Shown here: piece by piece, positions 51,901 to 62,513 of the stretch
Numbering within the stretch: position 1 is the first letter of the stretch
Layout: each line of letters starts with the position of its first letter
Assembly (NCBI GenBank): GCA_028671895.1
Contig: CM053813.1
Span: 10,726,001 to 10,790,000 of the forward strand
DNA length: 64,000 nt
Reading direction: 5' to 3'
From: Oenanthe sinensis
Lineage: Eukaryota; Streptophyta; Magnoliopsida; Apiales; Apiaceae
Translations under genes and position numbers: made by a program
The notes under the pieces: generated by a model
The model's database searches: none
The model's input: the letters and a program-made list of their open reading frames with translations, nothing else
What the model was told of the DNA's origin: nothing

Positions 51901-53124
51901 TACAGATGCCAGCCTTTTAACTCCCGTCAGCAAGGGTGAAATAGAAGAATCAAGAGTTTCAGACTCAGAGTCAGAAATATAGCTCGCACCCTGGGATAGA
52001 TCCTGCGGGCTAGCAGAATCTTGGGCAATGGAATCAGATTTAGATGAAGAAGTAGCAGTAGTGTGAACAGAGAGTTGCTCTTGTTCATAGAAATTACCTC
52101 GTTCATTACCTTGGTCAACAAAGGGATCAGGATCAGCATGAGGAGTAGTTTGTCTTTCCCTTTGACCGTGAGAGTGGCCATCATCATCTTCATCACTTTG
52201 AGGCTCTTCAGGAATCCCTTGAAATGCGTCAGCATGTGCAGATGGATTCTGAGCATGTGAAGATACGTGCGAGGTTCCCGCCATAGTAGTAATACCTGCA
52301 TCATACTGAAGCCACACTTGAATATTAGCAGGAATAATCAGTGCTTTAGTGTGATGTTTATCCTGGTTCGCAATTGTTGTGAGTGACTTGGTGCCCATGC
52401 CAAGTGATGCAGATGTTTTACTCGATGCAAATGCCTGTCTTACAGCTAAAGCATTAGTTGGTACTAAATAATTAATGAGCATTTGTAAGAAACGAGGATA
52501 CCAGCATACAACATTAGTAGTTGCAAGGTTTCTGTTTTCAGATGATCCTATTGTAGCCACTATTTCGGAAAGAACGATTCTTCCATAATTAATGTCCAGT
52601 TCACGGGCTAGGGAAACTGCAAAGATCTGTATGGGAATTGGAATCTGATGATAATCTTTCTCGCGCGGCCGAAAACATCTCGTGATGGCCTCGAAGAAGT
52701 AATTCCATTCCACCTGGAAGTATTGTTTCTGGATGGCGCCAGCTAAGATCCGTCCAGAAGGAGGATAACATCCAATCTCCTCAAAGAATTTGAGACGATC
52801 TGCCGTTGAAGGTTCAGGGTCATAAACATCTTTAACTGGAAATCCCAGAACCCTGTTGAACACTTCCTCCGTAACTTCATATTCCTGACCCGCCAAGGTA
52901 AACCTGAAACCATAGGGGGTATTTTTGCTCCCAAAAGTAACCGCACTAGTCCATAATTGCTGTAAAGCATCATGGACTAGTGTTGGTTTAGCAGTAAAAG
53001 CAACACTAGCCTTGGAGTACAAATTAAGAAATCGTATCCAAAACTTGAAGCGCGGGAGATGATCACCAATTTCCGTACTAATGTTATAAAAATTATTTTT
53101 CGCAAGAATAAATTGGTGAGCCAT
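48991..53124 (-). CDS. Element D post-pol protein (env-like position)
   Basis: A 1377-residue intact ORF after pol. Residues about 1-240 form a folded block with EVTEEVFNRVLGFPV, FQVEWNYFFEAITRCF and VLSEIVATIG, matching distantly the same order of landmarks in the A and C post-pol ORFs (for example EWSYFFDVIIKCF) and resembling the plant transposon protein domain found in many plant retroelements. A long Ser/Pro/Glu-rich linker follows, then a Gly-rich patch (GGAGGAGGASG), a basic RKRKGK cluster near residue 790, Gln/Glu/Lys-rich helices likely to form coiled coils, and a strongly basic C-terminus (RRKRLKEEKRQAEEVRKKRR). I see no signal peptide or membrane segment, so a true envelope role is doubtful. 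Function unknown. Confidence 0.8.
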   Translation of the reverse strand: MAHQFILAKNNFYNISTEIGDHLPRFKFWIRFLNLYSKASVAFTAKPTLVHDALQQLWTSAVTFGSKNTPYGFRFTLAGQEYEVTEEVFNRVLGFPVKDVYDPEPSTADRLKFFEEIGCYPPSGRILAGAIQKQYFQVEWNYFFEAITRCFRPREKDYHQIPIPIQIFAVSLARELDINYGRIVLSEIVATIGSSENRNLATTNVVCWYPRFLQMLINYLVPTNALAVRQAFASSKTSASLGMGTKSLTTIANQDKHHTKALIIPANIQVWLQYDAGITTMAGTSHVSSHAQNPSAHADAFQGIPEEPQSDEDDDGHSHGQRERQTTPHADPDPFVDQGNERGNFYEQEQLSVHTTATSSSKSDSIAQDSASPQDLSQGASYISDSESETLDSSISPLLTGVKRLASVDLGESSESDPEVQPVIRKKAKFSHAATSSAQSKPRMSFTPTPPHESGSTFAHSTPKNLGEDLEPSEEPVASDRPEAFIASEVPSPVHTDAAERIGSDVVLEHSAASQPEIPPQDMTETDPITATHFTYPVSAGTAFTFRNIIEDIHERETGSVCERLGSEGPSFSRPETERQTVTERFLERGHPSQTPSLNLENLHTRMTTMENEIKQFGQSMGQLGIHVGDNKRALDDYAARMASQATAFDDLANKVNDLGHAGGVLGSTLYDRMGAVESIMHTMATEISRMLYAVRSFVPPECFDDQTTQAPPNTDDAGGAGGAGGASGARPSGSGFGGSYATGGSGEKGDGQDNSPKGESGKETRQQSLIIEEIEEQTDLVKENEPVIDEEAQRKRKGKAVVAEQEEPFIDLSRQQEKAHAVLDSDSDMEDVPLAHAIRRSLKEQGGGAGMSSGQPEEIPVDKETLEAQQLALEQAQFYKMKMMQDEAVFLEKKAELKEKQYDHELARLADPQVDLDKKRIGQKWDDARKILSGVCTKGTHNKEAEDLFYNLNLQNPLIVDYINALKRLISKVRVGYNAMVKEWQVILSLIEGVPTSFLYVDDQFISRRSASELFLLATKIQYSQAEELSILYRDQLMQLAEDKGPEFSANPDVVRMVVYGKMKRVSLEENDLMALPVESLKAVCRQMMSKGFTSDIKEKSVEFIERVIFKMSNEIWKCDIIAPNPLDNVKIEPELIERKWNILQAVKNVDEALTLPSGSLEQGEIREAVGVPGRDSVYWIHSYDDDTADALAFIDADQNQTLLHMSRKWLLQTQDAAFLERVIEVFKWGEVENENVDEKQRLLKYLSEVVVEKKRMERDAASVHNTNRVKSYPKMIYCQFKADKSHWKSQLIMKNFEDIPKIRTTQEVDKLRRLFRHPYPEPRNPLEMEAVSLLNARWKQLHDPVYKKEQQQKERRKRLKEEKRQAEEVRKKRRN

Positions 53125-53640
53125 TTGTAAAATAATTTTCCTTGAGTTAATGTGATATTTGGAAAAGAAACAAGTAACGTAAATACGTAAGGAAAAAAAT
53201 TTAATCTAATTAATTCCTTTTAGAGAATCGAGAAGATGAACAGCCGAGTTGAACTAAACTACGGAATTAATTATAATCAAAATCAAAACAACCAAAATCC
53301 AGTCCAGTAAATAATGCAACCCCAAATCAGTGATATAAAAACTAAACTGTGTTTGTAAATAACCGTGATAGTTGTGTATATGTGTGTATATGACAAACTG
53401 AACAGATGAACAGACTGGTCCAAATACACAATAACAGGGCAAACAGAGAATAGTAAATATAAAACGGGCAGCAGTTCGAGATATGTAAGAGTTTTAACAC
53501 AACTCGAATGAACAGAGTAATGACTGTTTGAAATCGCAGGGAGGGAGGGTGGGGGCTGTAAAAATTTAGGGTTAAAACAATTAGGTAAAAGTGAAAAGAA
53601 AGACGGGTTAATGTTGTATATATAGGCATATATGTGCAAA
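53125..53640 (-). promoter_or_regulatory. Promoter-like leader of the D post-pol ORF
   Basis: In element orientation a TATATATA box (53617-53624) is followed, about 45 bp later, by TTTTAACCCTAAATTT (about 53565-53580), then TTACAGCCCCCACCCTCCC and a leader that runs to the ATG at 53124. AACCCTAAA-type leaders are typical of plant genes. The distance from the box to the ATG is about 490 bp and could include an intron. A promoter role is inferred. Confidence 0.45.
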
Positions 53641-53689
53641 GACGAGAATATCCCTGTGAAAAAGGAAAAACACGTTAAGTACATACAGG

Positions 53690-54190
53690 GGAACATCAAG
53701 TCGAACATTATCTCGAACATCTAAGTCGAAATGCGAGATGAGTTTCGAGATAGGAGCTATCTCGAACATCAAGTCGAATATTCGAGATAAAGTTCGAGAT
53801 GACACTAACTCGAACAAATTAACACTTGATCAATTAATACAGCTGAATAAACCCACCAGGGAATCCTATCTCGAATATTAAGACAAAATTCCAAAGAAAA
53901 TGAGTAAAATTTCAAGTACAAACCTGGGAATACTATCTCGAACATCAAGTCGAATATTCGAGATAGTGTTCGAGATGGGACTCAAGTCGAACATCAAGTC
54001 GAATATTCGAGATAATGTTCGAGATGGGACTCAAGTCGAACATCAAGTCGAATATTCGAGATAATGTTCGAGATGGGACTCAAGTCGAACATCAAGTCGA
54101 ATATTCGAGATAATGTTCGAGATGGGACTCAAGTCGAACATCAAGTCGAATATTCGAGATAATGTTCGAGATAGAGATTAACTCGAACAA
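53690..54190 (-). repeat. TCGAATATTCGAGA repeat block of element D
   Basis: Seven or so copies of a unit of about 45-50 bp: TCGAACATCAAGTCGAATAT followed by TCGAGATAATGTTCGAGATGG. The core TCGAATATTCGA is a perfect palindrome. The block lies just upstream of the promoter-like segment of the post-pol ORF. Related words (TCTCGAACATCTAAGTAGAA) fill the D LTRs. Confidence 0.8.
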
Positions 54191-54774
54191 TTTCCCAGAC
54201 TTGAAAAAAAAAATTCGAATATTCTTCCCAGACAAAGAATTTTCAAAATTTTTAATTTTGAAGATAGTCATAATAATTTGGCAATTTTTGCAATAAAAAC
54301 AACAACTAAAATTTTGCCAAATTAAGATAAACATCAATTCAAGGATTTTTATCAAAGCAAATAATAAAAACATTCCTTGACAATTCTAAGGTCTCTTAAA
54401 TTAATCAAAATTACATGAAAAACACAGGTAAATTCATCTAAAAATCAAAAAAAAATTAGAATAATATGAATTTAACTCCCCCTATGATCATGCAATCATA
54501 CCAGCATAAATTCAAAGATTTAACTAATAATGACACATAAGACACAATGAATTCATGTAAAATAACACAACATGCATCCTAAAATACTCATTACTTAATC
54601 ATTTTAAAGTCTAAGTCCATAATGATTAATTAGCATGCAGAAGTGATATTTTGAGCAATTTGTAGAGATTATTTACATATGTTTTCAACTTTGTATCAAT
54701 AAAATAGGCAAATGACAAGACTAAAAACATATGTTCATGATTAAAAACTGAAATTTTGCAGATAGCAGAAATCA
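54191..54774 (-). other. Element D spacer just after pol
   Basis: Non-coding AT-rich spacer. It holds a second polypurine-like word, ATAGGGGGAGTTAAATTC in element orientation (about 54470-54486), so it may be an auxiliary polypurine tract. Confidence 0.5.
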
Positions 54775-57700
54775 CTAACTTGTGTTAAGCATTCCCAATT
54801 CACCAACCAACCTATTGAATGTTACTTCATCAAGAGGTTTAGTGAATATATCTGCAATTTGTTGCATTGTGGGCACAAAATGTAGCTCCACAGTCCCCTC
54901 CTCGACATGTTCTCTAATGAAATGATACCTGATATCTATATGCTTGGTTCTTGAGTGGTCTACAGGATTGTTGGTCATGGCAATGACACTTGTGTTGTCA
55001 CACATGATTGGAATCTTTTTGTGCTCCATGCCATAATCTTTCAATTGGTTCCTCATCCACAGTATTTGAGCTACACAGCTTCCAGCAGCAATATACTCAG
55101 CTTCAGCAGTAGAAGTAGATACTGTGTGTTGCTTTTTGCTTTGCCAGGACACCAATCTTCTGCCAAGAAATTGACATGCACCAGATGTGCTTTTTCTATC
55201 AATCCTGCAACCTGCATAGTCTGAATCCGAATAGCCAATTAGATTAAAACCTGTATCTCTTGGGTACCAAATCCCTAGATTTGATGTTCCCTTGAGATAC
55301 CTAAAGATTCGTTTGACGGCTATGAGATGTGATTCTCTAGGATCCACTTGGAACCTTGCACACAAACAAGTTGCGAACATAATATCGGGTCTACTTGCAG
55401 TTAAATAGAGGAGTGAGCCAATCATACCTCGATAGCTTGTGATGTCAACTGGTTTACCTGATTTGTCTTCATCAAGCTTCGTGGCTGTTGCCATGGGAGT
55501 CTTAGCTGTTGATGCATCTTCTAGATTATACTTCTTGAGTAAATCTTTGATGTACTTGGACTGACAGATAAGGATTCCATCTTTTCTTTGACTGATCTGT
55601 AATCCAAGAAAGAAGGACAGCTCTCCCATCATGCTCATCTCATACTTATCCTGCATTAACTTGGCAAATTTCTCGCACAAGCGCTCATTAGATGACCCAA
55701 AAATAATATCGTCCACATAGACTTGAACAAGTATTAAATCACTTTTTACATTTTTATAGAACAATGTTTTATCAATTACTCCCCTAGTAAAACCACTTGC
55801 AATTAAGAACAAGGATAGGGTTTCATACCATCGTCTTGGGGATTGTTTGAGGCCATAGACAGCTTTGAAGAGAAGGTACACAAAATTTACAAGCTCTGGA
55901 TCAACAAAGCCAGGTGGCTGTTCCAGATATACTTCTTCTTCTAGCTCTCCATTCAGGAAGGCACTTTTCACATCCATCTGAAAAACCTTGAAGTTCTTGT
56001 GTGCTGCAAAGGCCAAGAACATCCTGACTGCCTCAAGTCTTGCAACTGGAGCGTAGGTCTCATCATAATCAATACCTTCTTTTTGAGAATAACCCTTCGC
56101 TACCAAACGAGCCTTGTTTCGCGTTACAAGTCTGTCTTCATCCAGTTTATTTCTGAATACCCACTTAGTTCCAATTACTGATTTGTTCTTCGGTCGGGGT
56201 ACCAGCTTCCAAACTTTCTGCCTTTCAAACTGATTGAGCTCTTCTTGCATTGCAATTACCCAATCAGCATTACCAAGAGCTTCTTCTATTTCTTTAGGTT
56301 CAAGCTTGGATAAGAACCCAGAATATAAGCAAATATTAGCCATATCAGCTCTTGCAGTTCTTCTAGTAGTCACACCAGCATCTGGATCACCAATTATTAA
56401 TTCAAACGGATGGTCTCTACTCCATACTCGTTCTCTTGGAAATTGTCTTGATGATTCAGCTTGACTTTCTGAGTTGTTGTGTTGACTACTTGTGGTATTT
56501 CCACTAACTCCCCCTGAGTTAGTGCCAGCTCCTACAGAACTAGTGTCATCTCGTCTTGAGCCTTGAACGCTTGTCCTTGAGCTGCTATTTACTCCCCCTG
56601 AGTTGTTGTAGGATCGTGCGGAAGAAGTTTCTACTGATCTTGTAGGATTCGATTGTTCATTAAGGTCAGATGTTTCTTCACGAACACTTGGAACATTTGA
56701 AATGATAACCAACTCAGGTTCATCTTCAAGTTCATCTAAGTCCAGATTCTGAAATTTAAGGGACTCTGGTTCACTAGAATCTTTAGATATTGATGGGAGT
56801 TTGGTATCGTCGAATCTGACGTTGTAGCTTTCAGTCACTTTTCGATCATTCACTAAGAATACCCGATAAGCTGCCACCACATCTGTAGAATAGCCAACAA
56901 AGATTCCTTCACGAGCTTTTGCTGCAAATTTTCCTAGATTTTCATTATCTATAAGCACATAGCATTTAGCTCCAAAGACATGAAAGTATTTGATTGTAGG
57001 TCTTCTGTTATTCATTAGTTCACATGGTGTCTTTTCTTTATCTTTTATGATCAGGGTTCTATTCTGAGTGTAACACACTGTACTCACTGCTTCGGCCCAA
57101 AAGTAAAGAGGAAGTTTTGAATCATACAACAATGTTCTTGCTGCTTCAACCAAAGCTCTGTTCTTCCTTTCAACTACTCCATTTTGCTGTGGAGTTCTCG
57201 GGGCTGAGTACTGACGACGTATTCCCTTAGATACACAGAAGTCATTCAGCACTGCATTCTTAAATTCAGTACCGTTGTCTGTTCTAATCGTCTTTACAGT
57301 AAGTGTTGAAACATTCTCAATTTGAGTGATGTGATTAATGATTAGGAAAGGTACTTCGTCTTTCGTCATTGCGAACAATACCCATGTATACTTGGAGAAG
57401 TCATCCACGATTACCAAAGCATATCTTTTCCTAGATAAGGATAGGACATTCACTGGGCCAAACAAATCTATATGAAGAAGTTGTAAAGGCTCAGTGATAC
57501 TAGAAATTTCTTTACTTTTATGTGATGCTCGCTTTGACTTTCCCATTTCACAAGCTTCACATAGTCCTTTAGGAGCAAACTCCATCTGTGGTAGATCTCT
57601 CACTAATTCTCGCCTCGCGAGAGCATTCATTGTTTTGAAGTTTAAGTGAGATAGCTTTTTGTGCCATAACCAGCTTTCATCATCTGAAGCTTTGCTGTAG

Positions 57701-58131
57701 AAACAGGTGACTTCATTCTGATTTGCCGAATCCATGTCTGCAACAAAAAGATCTGCCTTACGAACTCCTCTTAAAGCCAATGAACCTTCCTTAATATGAG
57801 TGATTGACACGCCTTTCTTATTGAAGACAATTTCATATCCTTTGTCACAGAACTGACTGATACTCAACAGATTGTGCTTCAATCCCTCAACATAAGAGAT
57901 ATCTTCAATGATGACATTGCCAGTCTTCAGTTTGCCATATCCCTTCGTCACACCTTTGCTGTCATCTCCAAAGGTAACATAAGGGCCAGCTTTCATAACC
58001 AACTCTGTAAGCAGGGACTTGTTTCCTGTCATATGCCTTGATGCTCCACTATCTAGCACCCATAAGACTTTATTTCTTTTCTGCTTAATGCCCTGCAATG
58101 ACAGATTGGTTAGGCGTTCTTCGGAACCCAA
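54775..58131 (-). CDS. Element D Pol polyprotein
   Basis: An open frame of 1118 codons. Aspartic protease with DSGAS at residues 27-31. Pre-integrase zinc region with [10 protein letters not shown] and CEACEMGK (about 160-205). Integrase core with catalytic Asp in IDLFGPVN (about 219), Asp in RTDNGTEF (about 281) and Glu in GVVERKN (about 318). A Ser/Asn-rich linker (about 480-590) contains two CTCAGGGGGAG tracts. RT has [34 protein letters not shown] and [10 protein letters not shown] (about 804). RNase H has [20 protein letters not shown] and CDNTSVIAM near the C-terminus. The first codon in the open frame is TTG, not ATG, and the frame overlaps the gag end by 22 bp in the -1 frame, so pol is probably made from gag initiation or a spliced RNA. 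Confidence 0.9.
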   Translation of the reverse strand: MGSEERLTNLSLQGIKQKRNKVLWVLDSGASRHMTGNKSLLTELVMKAGPYVTFGDDSKGVTKGYGKLKTGNVIIEDISYVEGLKHNLLSISQFCDKGYEIVFNKKGVSITHIKEGSLALRGVRKADLFVADMDSANQNEVTCFYSKASDDESWLWHKKLSHLNFKTMNALARRELVRDLPQMEFAPKGLCEACEMGKSKRASHKSKEISSITEPLQLLHIDLFGPVNVLSLSRKRYALVIVDDFSKYTWVLFAMTKDEVPFLIINHITQIENVSTLTVKTIRTDNGTEFKNAVLNDFCVSKGIRRQYSAPRTPQQNGVVERKNRALVEAARTLLYDSKLPLYFWAEAVSTVCYTQNRTLIIKDKEKTPCELMNNRRPTIKYFHVFGAKCYVLIDNENLGKFAAKAREGIFVGYSTDVVAAYRVFLVNDRKVTESYNVRFDDTKLPSISKDSSEPESLKFQNLDLDELEDEPELVIISNVPSVREETSDLNEQSNPTRSVETSSARSYNNSGGVNSSSRTSVQGSRRDDTSSVGAGTNSGGVSGNTTSSQHNNSESQAESSRQFPRERVWSRDHPFELIIGDPDAGVTTRRTARADMANICLYSGFLSKLEPKEIEEALGNADWVIAMQEELNQFERQKVWKLVPRPKNKSVIGTKWVFRNKLDEDRLVTRNKARLVAKGYSQKEGIDYDETYAPVARLEAVRMFLAFAAHKNFKVFQMDVKSAFLNGELEEEVYLEQPPGFVDPELVNFVYLLFKAVYGLKQSPRRWYETLSLFLIASGFTRGVIDKTLFYKNVKSDLILVQVYVDDIIFGSSNERLCEKFAKLMQDKYEMSMMGELSFFLGLQISQRKDGILICQSKYIKDLLKKYNLEDASTAKTPMATATKLDEDKSGKPVDITSYRGMIGSLLYLTASRPDIMFATCLCARFQVDPRESHLIAVKRIFRYLKGTSNLGIWYPRDTGFNLIGYSDSDYAGCRIDRKSTSGACQFLGRRLVSWQSKKQHTVSTSTAEAEYIAAGSCVAQILWMRNQLKDYGMEHKKIPIMCDNTSVIAMTNNPVDHSRTKHIDIRYHFIREHVEEGTVELHFVPTMQQIADIFTKPLDEVTFNRLVGELGMLNTS
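56508..56602 (-). promoter_or_regulatory. Two internal polypurine-like tracts in D pol
   Basis: CTCAGGGGGAG in element orientation occurs twice, at 56508-56518 and 56592-56602, inside the variable integrase-RT linker. The identical 11-mer is found in B (21789-21799) and C (45390-45400). In all four places it codes for Ser-Gly-Gly with the same codons TCA GGG GGA. It may be an auxiliary (central) polypurine tract. Confidence 0.5.
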
Positions 58132-60560
58132 CTTTGATTGGGCCCGGCTTTTCTATAAGATCGATAGTTATCAGGTATAATAACAGGAGATGCACTCTTT
58201 TTAACATTACTAGAGCTTTCGACTTTGTCTTTTCCTTTTTCAGACTTGACAGATTTGTCAGTCTTAGGAGAAGACTTGTCACTCCTAACTTTAGGAGGAC
58301 TGGCAGTCTTAGCTCTCATATGCTTCTTCTTGACATTAGAACTAGTAGCAGTATTTAGACATGTTTGACTAGTTGCATTCATCAAATTTACAAAAGTTTG
58401 CATGACGTTAAAAGTGCATGGCATACAATTAGGTTGACCACATTGTGCATGATTCTGATGCATGTTATTCATTGTATGTGGTACAGGCATGGCATGTGAA
58501 ACAGGAATATTCACGTTAGATTTACATGCATAAGAAAGATGTTCAGTAGATTTACAGTGATAACATGCTTTCTTTACTCGTTCTGCCTTAACCTCCTTTA
58601 TGCCCTTTTCCTTTTTACCCTGATTCTTAACGGCCTTAGCTCCTAATCCTGGTCTAGATTCTTCTCTAGGGGATTTGATTTTAACTTGCTTAATAGGAGT
58701 TATCGGTTGTTCTCTCTGGCGATCTTCCATCTCTAACTCATATCTAATTAATAATTCAGTCTCTTCTTCTTCTTGAGGAACGAAGTGTTTAAAGATAGGT
58801 TTGACAGTAGATTTAAGAATGCTAGGTATTTCATTTTTAATCTTACTTGAACTAGTATCTATAGGTCTTTTTCCATCCTTCTTCGATGAGTTAGAATAGT
58901 CAAGTCCTACACCTACTCCAGTTATCTTCTTAAATGTTCCACTATCAACATTCACTTTACTAGCTGCTAGTTTATAAGCTTCGCATTTAGTTTCTAACTC
59001 AGCTAGTTTATTCCTTAGACATGCTTCTATTTCTTCTTTAAGGTTGAGCTTGTGTTCCAAAGTTTTAATAGAGTCTCTTAGGGAAGTATCTATAGTGCAA
59101 ACGGCCTCTAATTCTTCCACTTTTGCCTCAAGCATTCTGCATTTGGCAACAATTGTTTTCTGTTCTTTTTGAGAAGTATTTAGGCTTTTGCACAGCATAT
59201 AGATCTCTTCGCTAAGAGCCCCGTTCTGCACCTTATAATCATCTAGAGACATTTCTTCCTTAAGGGTTAGAACTGGTACCTCTAGTTCATCTGACGTTTC
59301 AGCCATGAGGGCAAAGTTTGCTGTATGAGTAACTTCTTCCTCATCTGAATCATCCCACGCTCTTCCTTCTGTGACAACTAAAGCTCTTTTTCCATGTCTT
59401 TCCTTCACCAGGGCCTCATACTTGCTTTTGAGAGCTTCATAAGTTTCTTTTGGATATGTCTGTTTAGGCTTCTTGCAATCTGTAGTAAAGTGTCCAGCTT
59501 CACCACAGTTATAACATTTGAACTTCATTTTGAAATCCAAAGGAGATTTGTAGCTGGTACTCTTGCCTTTTCCTTTGTAGCCTTGTGAACTACCACCACC
59601 CCTAGTAACCCGATAATAAGATGAAGATTTACTTTGCGGTCGGTTACTCTTTCTGAATCTGATATTGCTGAACTTCCTTGCCATGTATGCCACGACACTA
59701 TCATCCATGTTGTCCAGCTCTTCTTGGGTGAAGTAGTCGTCATCACTATTTGATGTGCACTCATCATCATTTTCAACTTGAGGTGATGCAGGTGATGACC
59801 TAGGCTTTTCTGCAACCATTGCCTTTTTAGACTCTACCTCATCAGCAACTAACCCTGATACAGCTTCTTTTCCTCTTGAATCATTATCCCATGCTTGATC
59901 TTGAAGTGTTTCCAGCTCATAGGTCTTTAGAATTCCATAGTATTCTTCCAGAGTTGTTGTGTATAAATCTCTGGTTTCTCTAACAGCGTAGACTCTATGT
60001 TCAATGCTTTTTGGCTGGTTCCTCAGATATCTCGTGTTGACTTCAACCACGGGGAGAGTTACACCTCTCAGATTCAAATCCAAAACCAACTGACTGAATC
60101 TTAGATAGACATCGGTTATACCTTCTCCTTTTCTTATCCTGAAAGTGTCATACTCCATCTTGAGTATAAGTGTTTTGTTGCTTCTGACCTCAGAGGTACC
60201 TTCCATGACGACCTCTAGCTTATCCCAAATCTTCTTTGCTGTAGTTAGTCCTTTAACTACGTTAAACATCTCATGATCTAGGGATTCCATCAGTGTTTGT
60301 CGAACGGATGTGTCGAAAGATATCTGCTCCTTATCAGCATCTGAAAAGTCTACTGCCTTCTTAGGCTCAGACCGTTGTGGTACTACCACATCTCCTTCCA
60401 TATGCTCAGGAACAACAACCATTGGTACAAATTTACCTTTATCGAGGACTTCCAGATATTCAGGATTGACTGACTCAAGGTAAAGTTTCATTCTCAACAC
60501 CCATTCTTCATAATGATCTCGGTCGAACATTGGAATCTTGAAATTGTTCTTAGGTGCCAT
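58110..60560 (-). CDS. Element D Gag polyprotein
   Basis: 816 residues, intact. Residues about 1-230 are a UBN2-type copia capsid domain with [35 protein letters not shown] and [15 protein letters not shown] knuckle ([14 protein letters not shown]) lies near 348, a coiled-coil Glu/Lys-rich region around 450-560, and a second Cys/His motif ([14 protein letters not shown]) near 663. It ends with the conserved [11 protein letters not shown], as in A and B. Long gag proteins with an extra C-terminal zinc motif are typical for Sireviruses. The start is the first ATG, about 790 bp inside the primer site. The pol frame overlaps the last 22 bp. Confidence 0.9.
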   Translation of the reverse strand: MAPKNNFKIPMFDRDHYEEWVLRMKLYLESVNPEYLEVLDKGKFVPMVVVPEHMEGDVVVPQRSEPKKAVDFSDADKEQISFDTSVRQTLMESLDHEMFNVVKGLTTAKKIWDKLEVVMEGTSEVRSNKTLILKMEYDTFRIRKGEGITDVYLRFSQLVLDLNLRGVTLPVVEVNTRYLRNQPKSIEHRVYAVRETRDLYTTTLEEYYGILKTYELETLQDQAWDNDSRGKEAVSGLVADEVESKKAMVAEKPRSSPASPQVENDDECTSNSDDDYFTQEELDNMDDSVVAYMARKFSNIRFRKSNRPQSKSSSYYRVTRGGGSSQGYKGKGKSTSYKSPLDFKMKFKCYNCGEAGHFTTDCKKPKQTYPKETYEALKSKYEALVKERHGKRALVVTEGRAWDDSDEEEVTHTANFALMAETSDELEVPVLTLKEEMSLDDYKVQNGALSEEIYMLCKSLNTSQKEQKTIVAKCRMLEAKVEELEAVCTIDTSLRDSIKTLEHKLNLKEEIEACLRNKLAELETKCEAYKLAASKVNVDSGTFKKITGVGVGLDYSNSSKKDGKRPIDTSSSKIKNEIPSILKSTVKPIFKHFVPQEEEETELLIRYELEMEDRQREQPITPIKQVKIKSPREESRPGLGAKAVKNQGKKEKGIKEVKAERVKKACYHCKSTEHLSYACKSNVNIPVSHAMPVPHTMNNMHQNHAQCGQPNCMPCTFNVMQTFVNLMNATSQTCLNTATSSNVKKKHMRAKTASPPKVRSDKSSPKTDKSVKSEKGKDKVESSSNVKKSASPVIIPDNYRSYRKAGPNQSWVPKNA

Positions 60561-61337
60561 CTTAATGCGGATTTAAAGTAAAGATAATAAATTTTTCTTA
60601 TTACTTGAGTAGTAATTAAAAGAAAATTAAATTATCTTAAAATAAATCAAGGTTCAAATTCTGGACACCAAAAAAAATTCTAAGTACCCAAGACTAGGCT
60701 AAGTAGAATATCTATGTAGAACTGCCCAAGTCGAATTTCTCTAAGTAGAACTTCTGTCCAAGTAGAATATTCTAAGTAGAATATTCAAGTAGAATATTCC
60801 AAGTAGAATATTCAAGTAGAATATTCAAGTAGAATATTCCAAGTAGAACTTTTGTCCTTGGAAGAAATTTTCTGCAGGTCACTTTTAATATTGAATAAAC
60901 AATATTACTTTTCACACATTTTGACTTTTGTGGTTTTTCTAACCTAACTCACCTAACACACGTGCAAGGTACTGAATATCTTCTGTAATACTTTTTGCTG
61001 TGAGATATATGTCAAATCAAAAGCCAATAACACCTTTTTGTCTTTTTGAAAAGGAAATCAAAAAGTTGCTGGGTTTGTCTTCTTTAACAAGAATAATGAT
61101 GAACACTCAAGAACACCAAATATCAAAGTACCCAGATTAATTCACAAAAATTATCTAAAATCCTCCCAAGCTAAATAATTACTCCCGGAGTATTTAAATA
61201 ATTTTTAGAGTGAGTTTTCTCTGCCAAACAAATTTGAGCACACTTTTCGAGAAGAACTTGAAAAGTAGATCTATAGATGAAAACTCACTAATCTTCTACC
61301 AAACACAAGGATCTATGTTTTGTATATTAAACATTCA
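60561..61337 (-). other. Element D 5-prime leader
   Basis: Non-coding leader between primer site and gag. 60700-60850 holds about nine AAGTAGAATATTC or AAGTAGAACTT words, the same palindromic AGAATATTC core as in the LTR and post-pol block. The rest has no feature that I can name. Confidence 0.7.
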
Positions 61338-61349
61338 GCTCTGATACCA
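61338..61349 (-). promoter_or_regulatory. Element D primer binding site (tRNA-iMet)
   Basis: TGGTATCAGAGC in element orientation, two bases from the 5-prime LTR. Confidence 0.92.
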
Positions 61350-61351
61350 AT

Positions 61352-62508
61352 TGTTAGGTCCAAATGTGTTGTAGAGGGGGGGGGTGAATACAACTTTTCG
61401 AATTAATGAAGCAATAAATACTATGTAATAAATGAACACAATGATTCAAGGAATATATGTCTTATATATAACTTGAAAGGGTTGCTACAACATTCATTAC
61501 ACAGTACACTAGAAGTAAAGAGGGTAGTAAATGATACTAAGCTCTGTGAATACTCTCTCTCTCTTTTACAAGTGTTTATCTTGAAAATATTGCTCTCTCC
61601 TTAAATAAAACACAAGTACTTCTATTTATACTACTTGTAATCTATGTCCTGTAGACTTCAAAGACTAAGATGTACGTGGCCCAATGTTGTCCACATAAAT
61701 CTTATCTTATCTTGAAAGCTTGGAAATCTGCCAATTAGATGATGCCATGTGTCATGTTGAAACTGCCCTCCATGTAGAATATCTACTTGAGAATTTCTAC
61801 TTGGCCATCTCGAATATCTAAGTAGAATTTCTACATAGGAATGTTCTACTTGGCTATCTCGAACATCTAAGTAGAATTTCTACATAGGAATGTTCTACTT
61901 GGCTATCTCGAACATCTAAGTAGAATTTCTACATAGGAATGTTCTACTTGGCTATCTAGAACATTTTGCACTTAGAGAAATTCTGGGCTTCAACTTGAAA
62001 CTTCAATGCAACATCTTGAACTTGTGATTTCTTTATGTCTTCCATATTCTTCAACAAGCTCTTGAACCTGGATCTCTATTACTGACATAAACATGCTATC
62101 AATGTCCTGACACTTGATGCAATGGTCTGATTCATAAGTGACTAGTCTTGATAGTGTTTCTGCTTCTTGAATAGATTACCATATTCGATTAGTAATGTGG
62201 CTTTCCAAATATTGCTTTCCTTCTTGTTCACTTGAAATCAATTAGTCTTATTGATACTGATTGCTATGATCTTGAATCTTTAGGTTGCAAATCACTAAGG
62301 CATGAACAACTCTGACTTGAACTTCTTTCAATGATTTCTTCTTTATTTGATCATAGTTAACATGTTGAATTGTATCAATTACACTGTCTTCATTTAGCAT
62401 TGATTTCTTTGTGGCTTCAAGTTCTTGATTGTCTTCTGGTTAAGTATCTTTTATTTTAGTTGAGTTACATAAGTTATAGTGTTACAAGTTTAGACACTCT
62501 GCCTTTCA
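61352..62508 (-). repeat. Element D 5-prime LTR (right)
   Basis: 1157 bp, from TGTTAGGTCCAAATG to CTGCCTTTCA on the plus strand. It has three copies of the 49-bp TACATAGGAATGTTC unit, against four in the left LTR. A hairpin with arms GTTGTA/TACAAC and a G/C-tract loop lies at 61368-61394. It is followed by the CATGT duplication. Confidence 0.93.
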
Positions 62509-62513
62509 CATGT

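Larger units (their letters stand above)
47373..62508 (-). mobile_element. Element D: young, intact Sirevirus-type copia element
   Basis: A 15.1-kb element in the minus direction with perfect target duplication CATGT (47368-47372 and 62509-62513). LTRs of 1208 bp (left) and 1157 bp (right) differ by about five substitutions, one 49-bp repeat unit and G-run length, indicating recent insertion. Gag (816 codons), pol (1118 codons) and a post-pol ORF (1377 codons) are all open. The primer site and a polypurine tract are present. The element is a candidate for recent or current activity. Confidence 0.93.

Noticed and set aside
51600..52304. Leu-rich minus-strand ORFs of 97 and 125 codons
   Set aside because: They are alternative-frame shadows of the intact 1377-codon D post-pol ORF.
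53283..53720. 145-codon hydrophobic minus-strand ORF as a small membrane protein or true env
   Set aside because: It lies in the leader before the D post-pol ORF, is T-rich by composition and has no counterpart in A or C.
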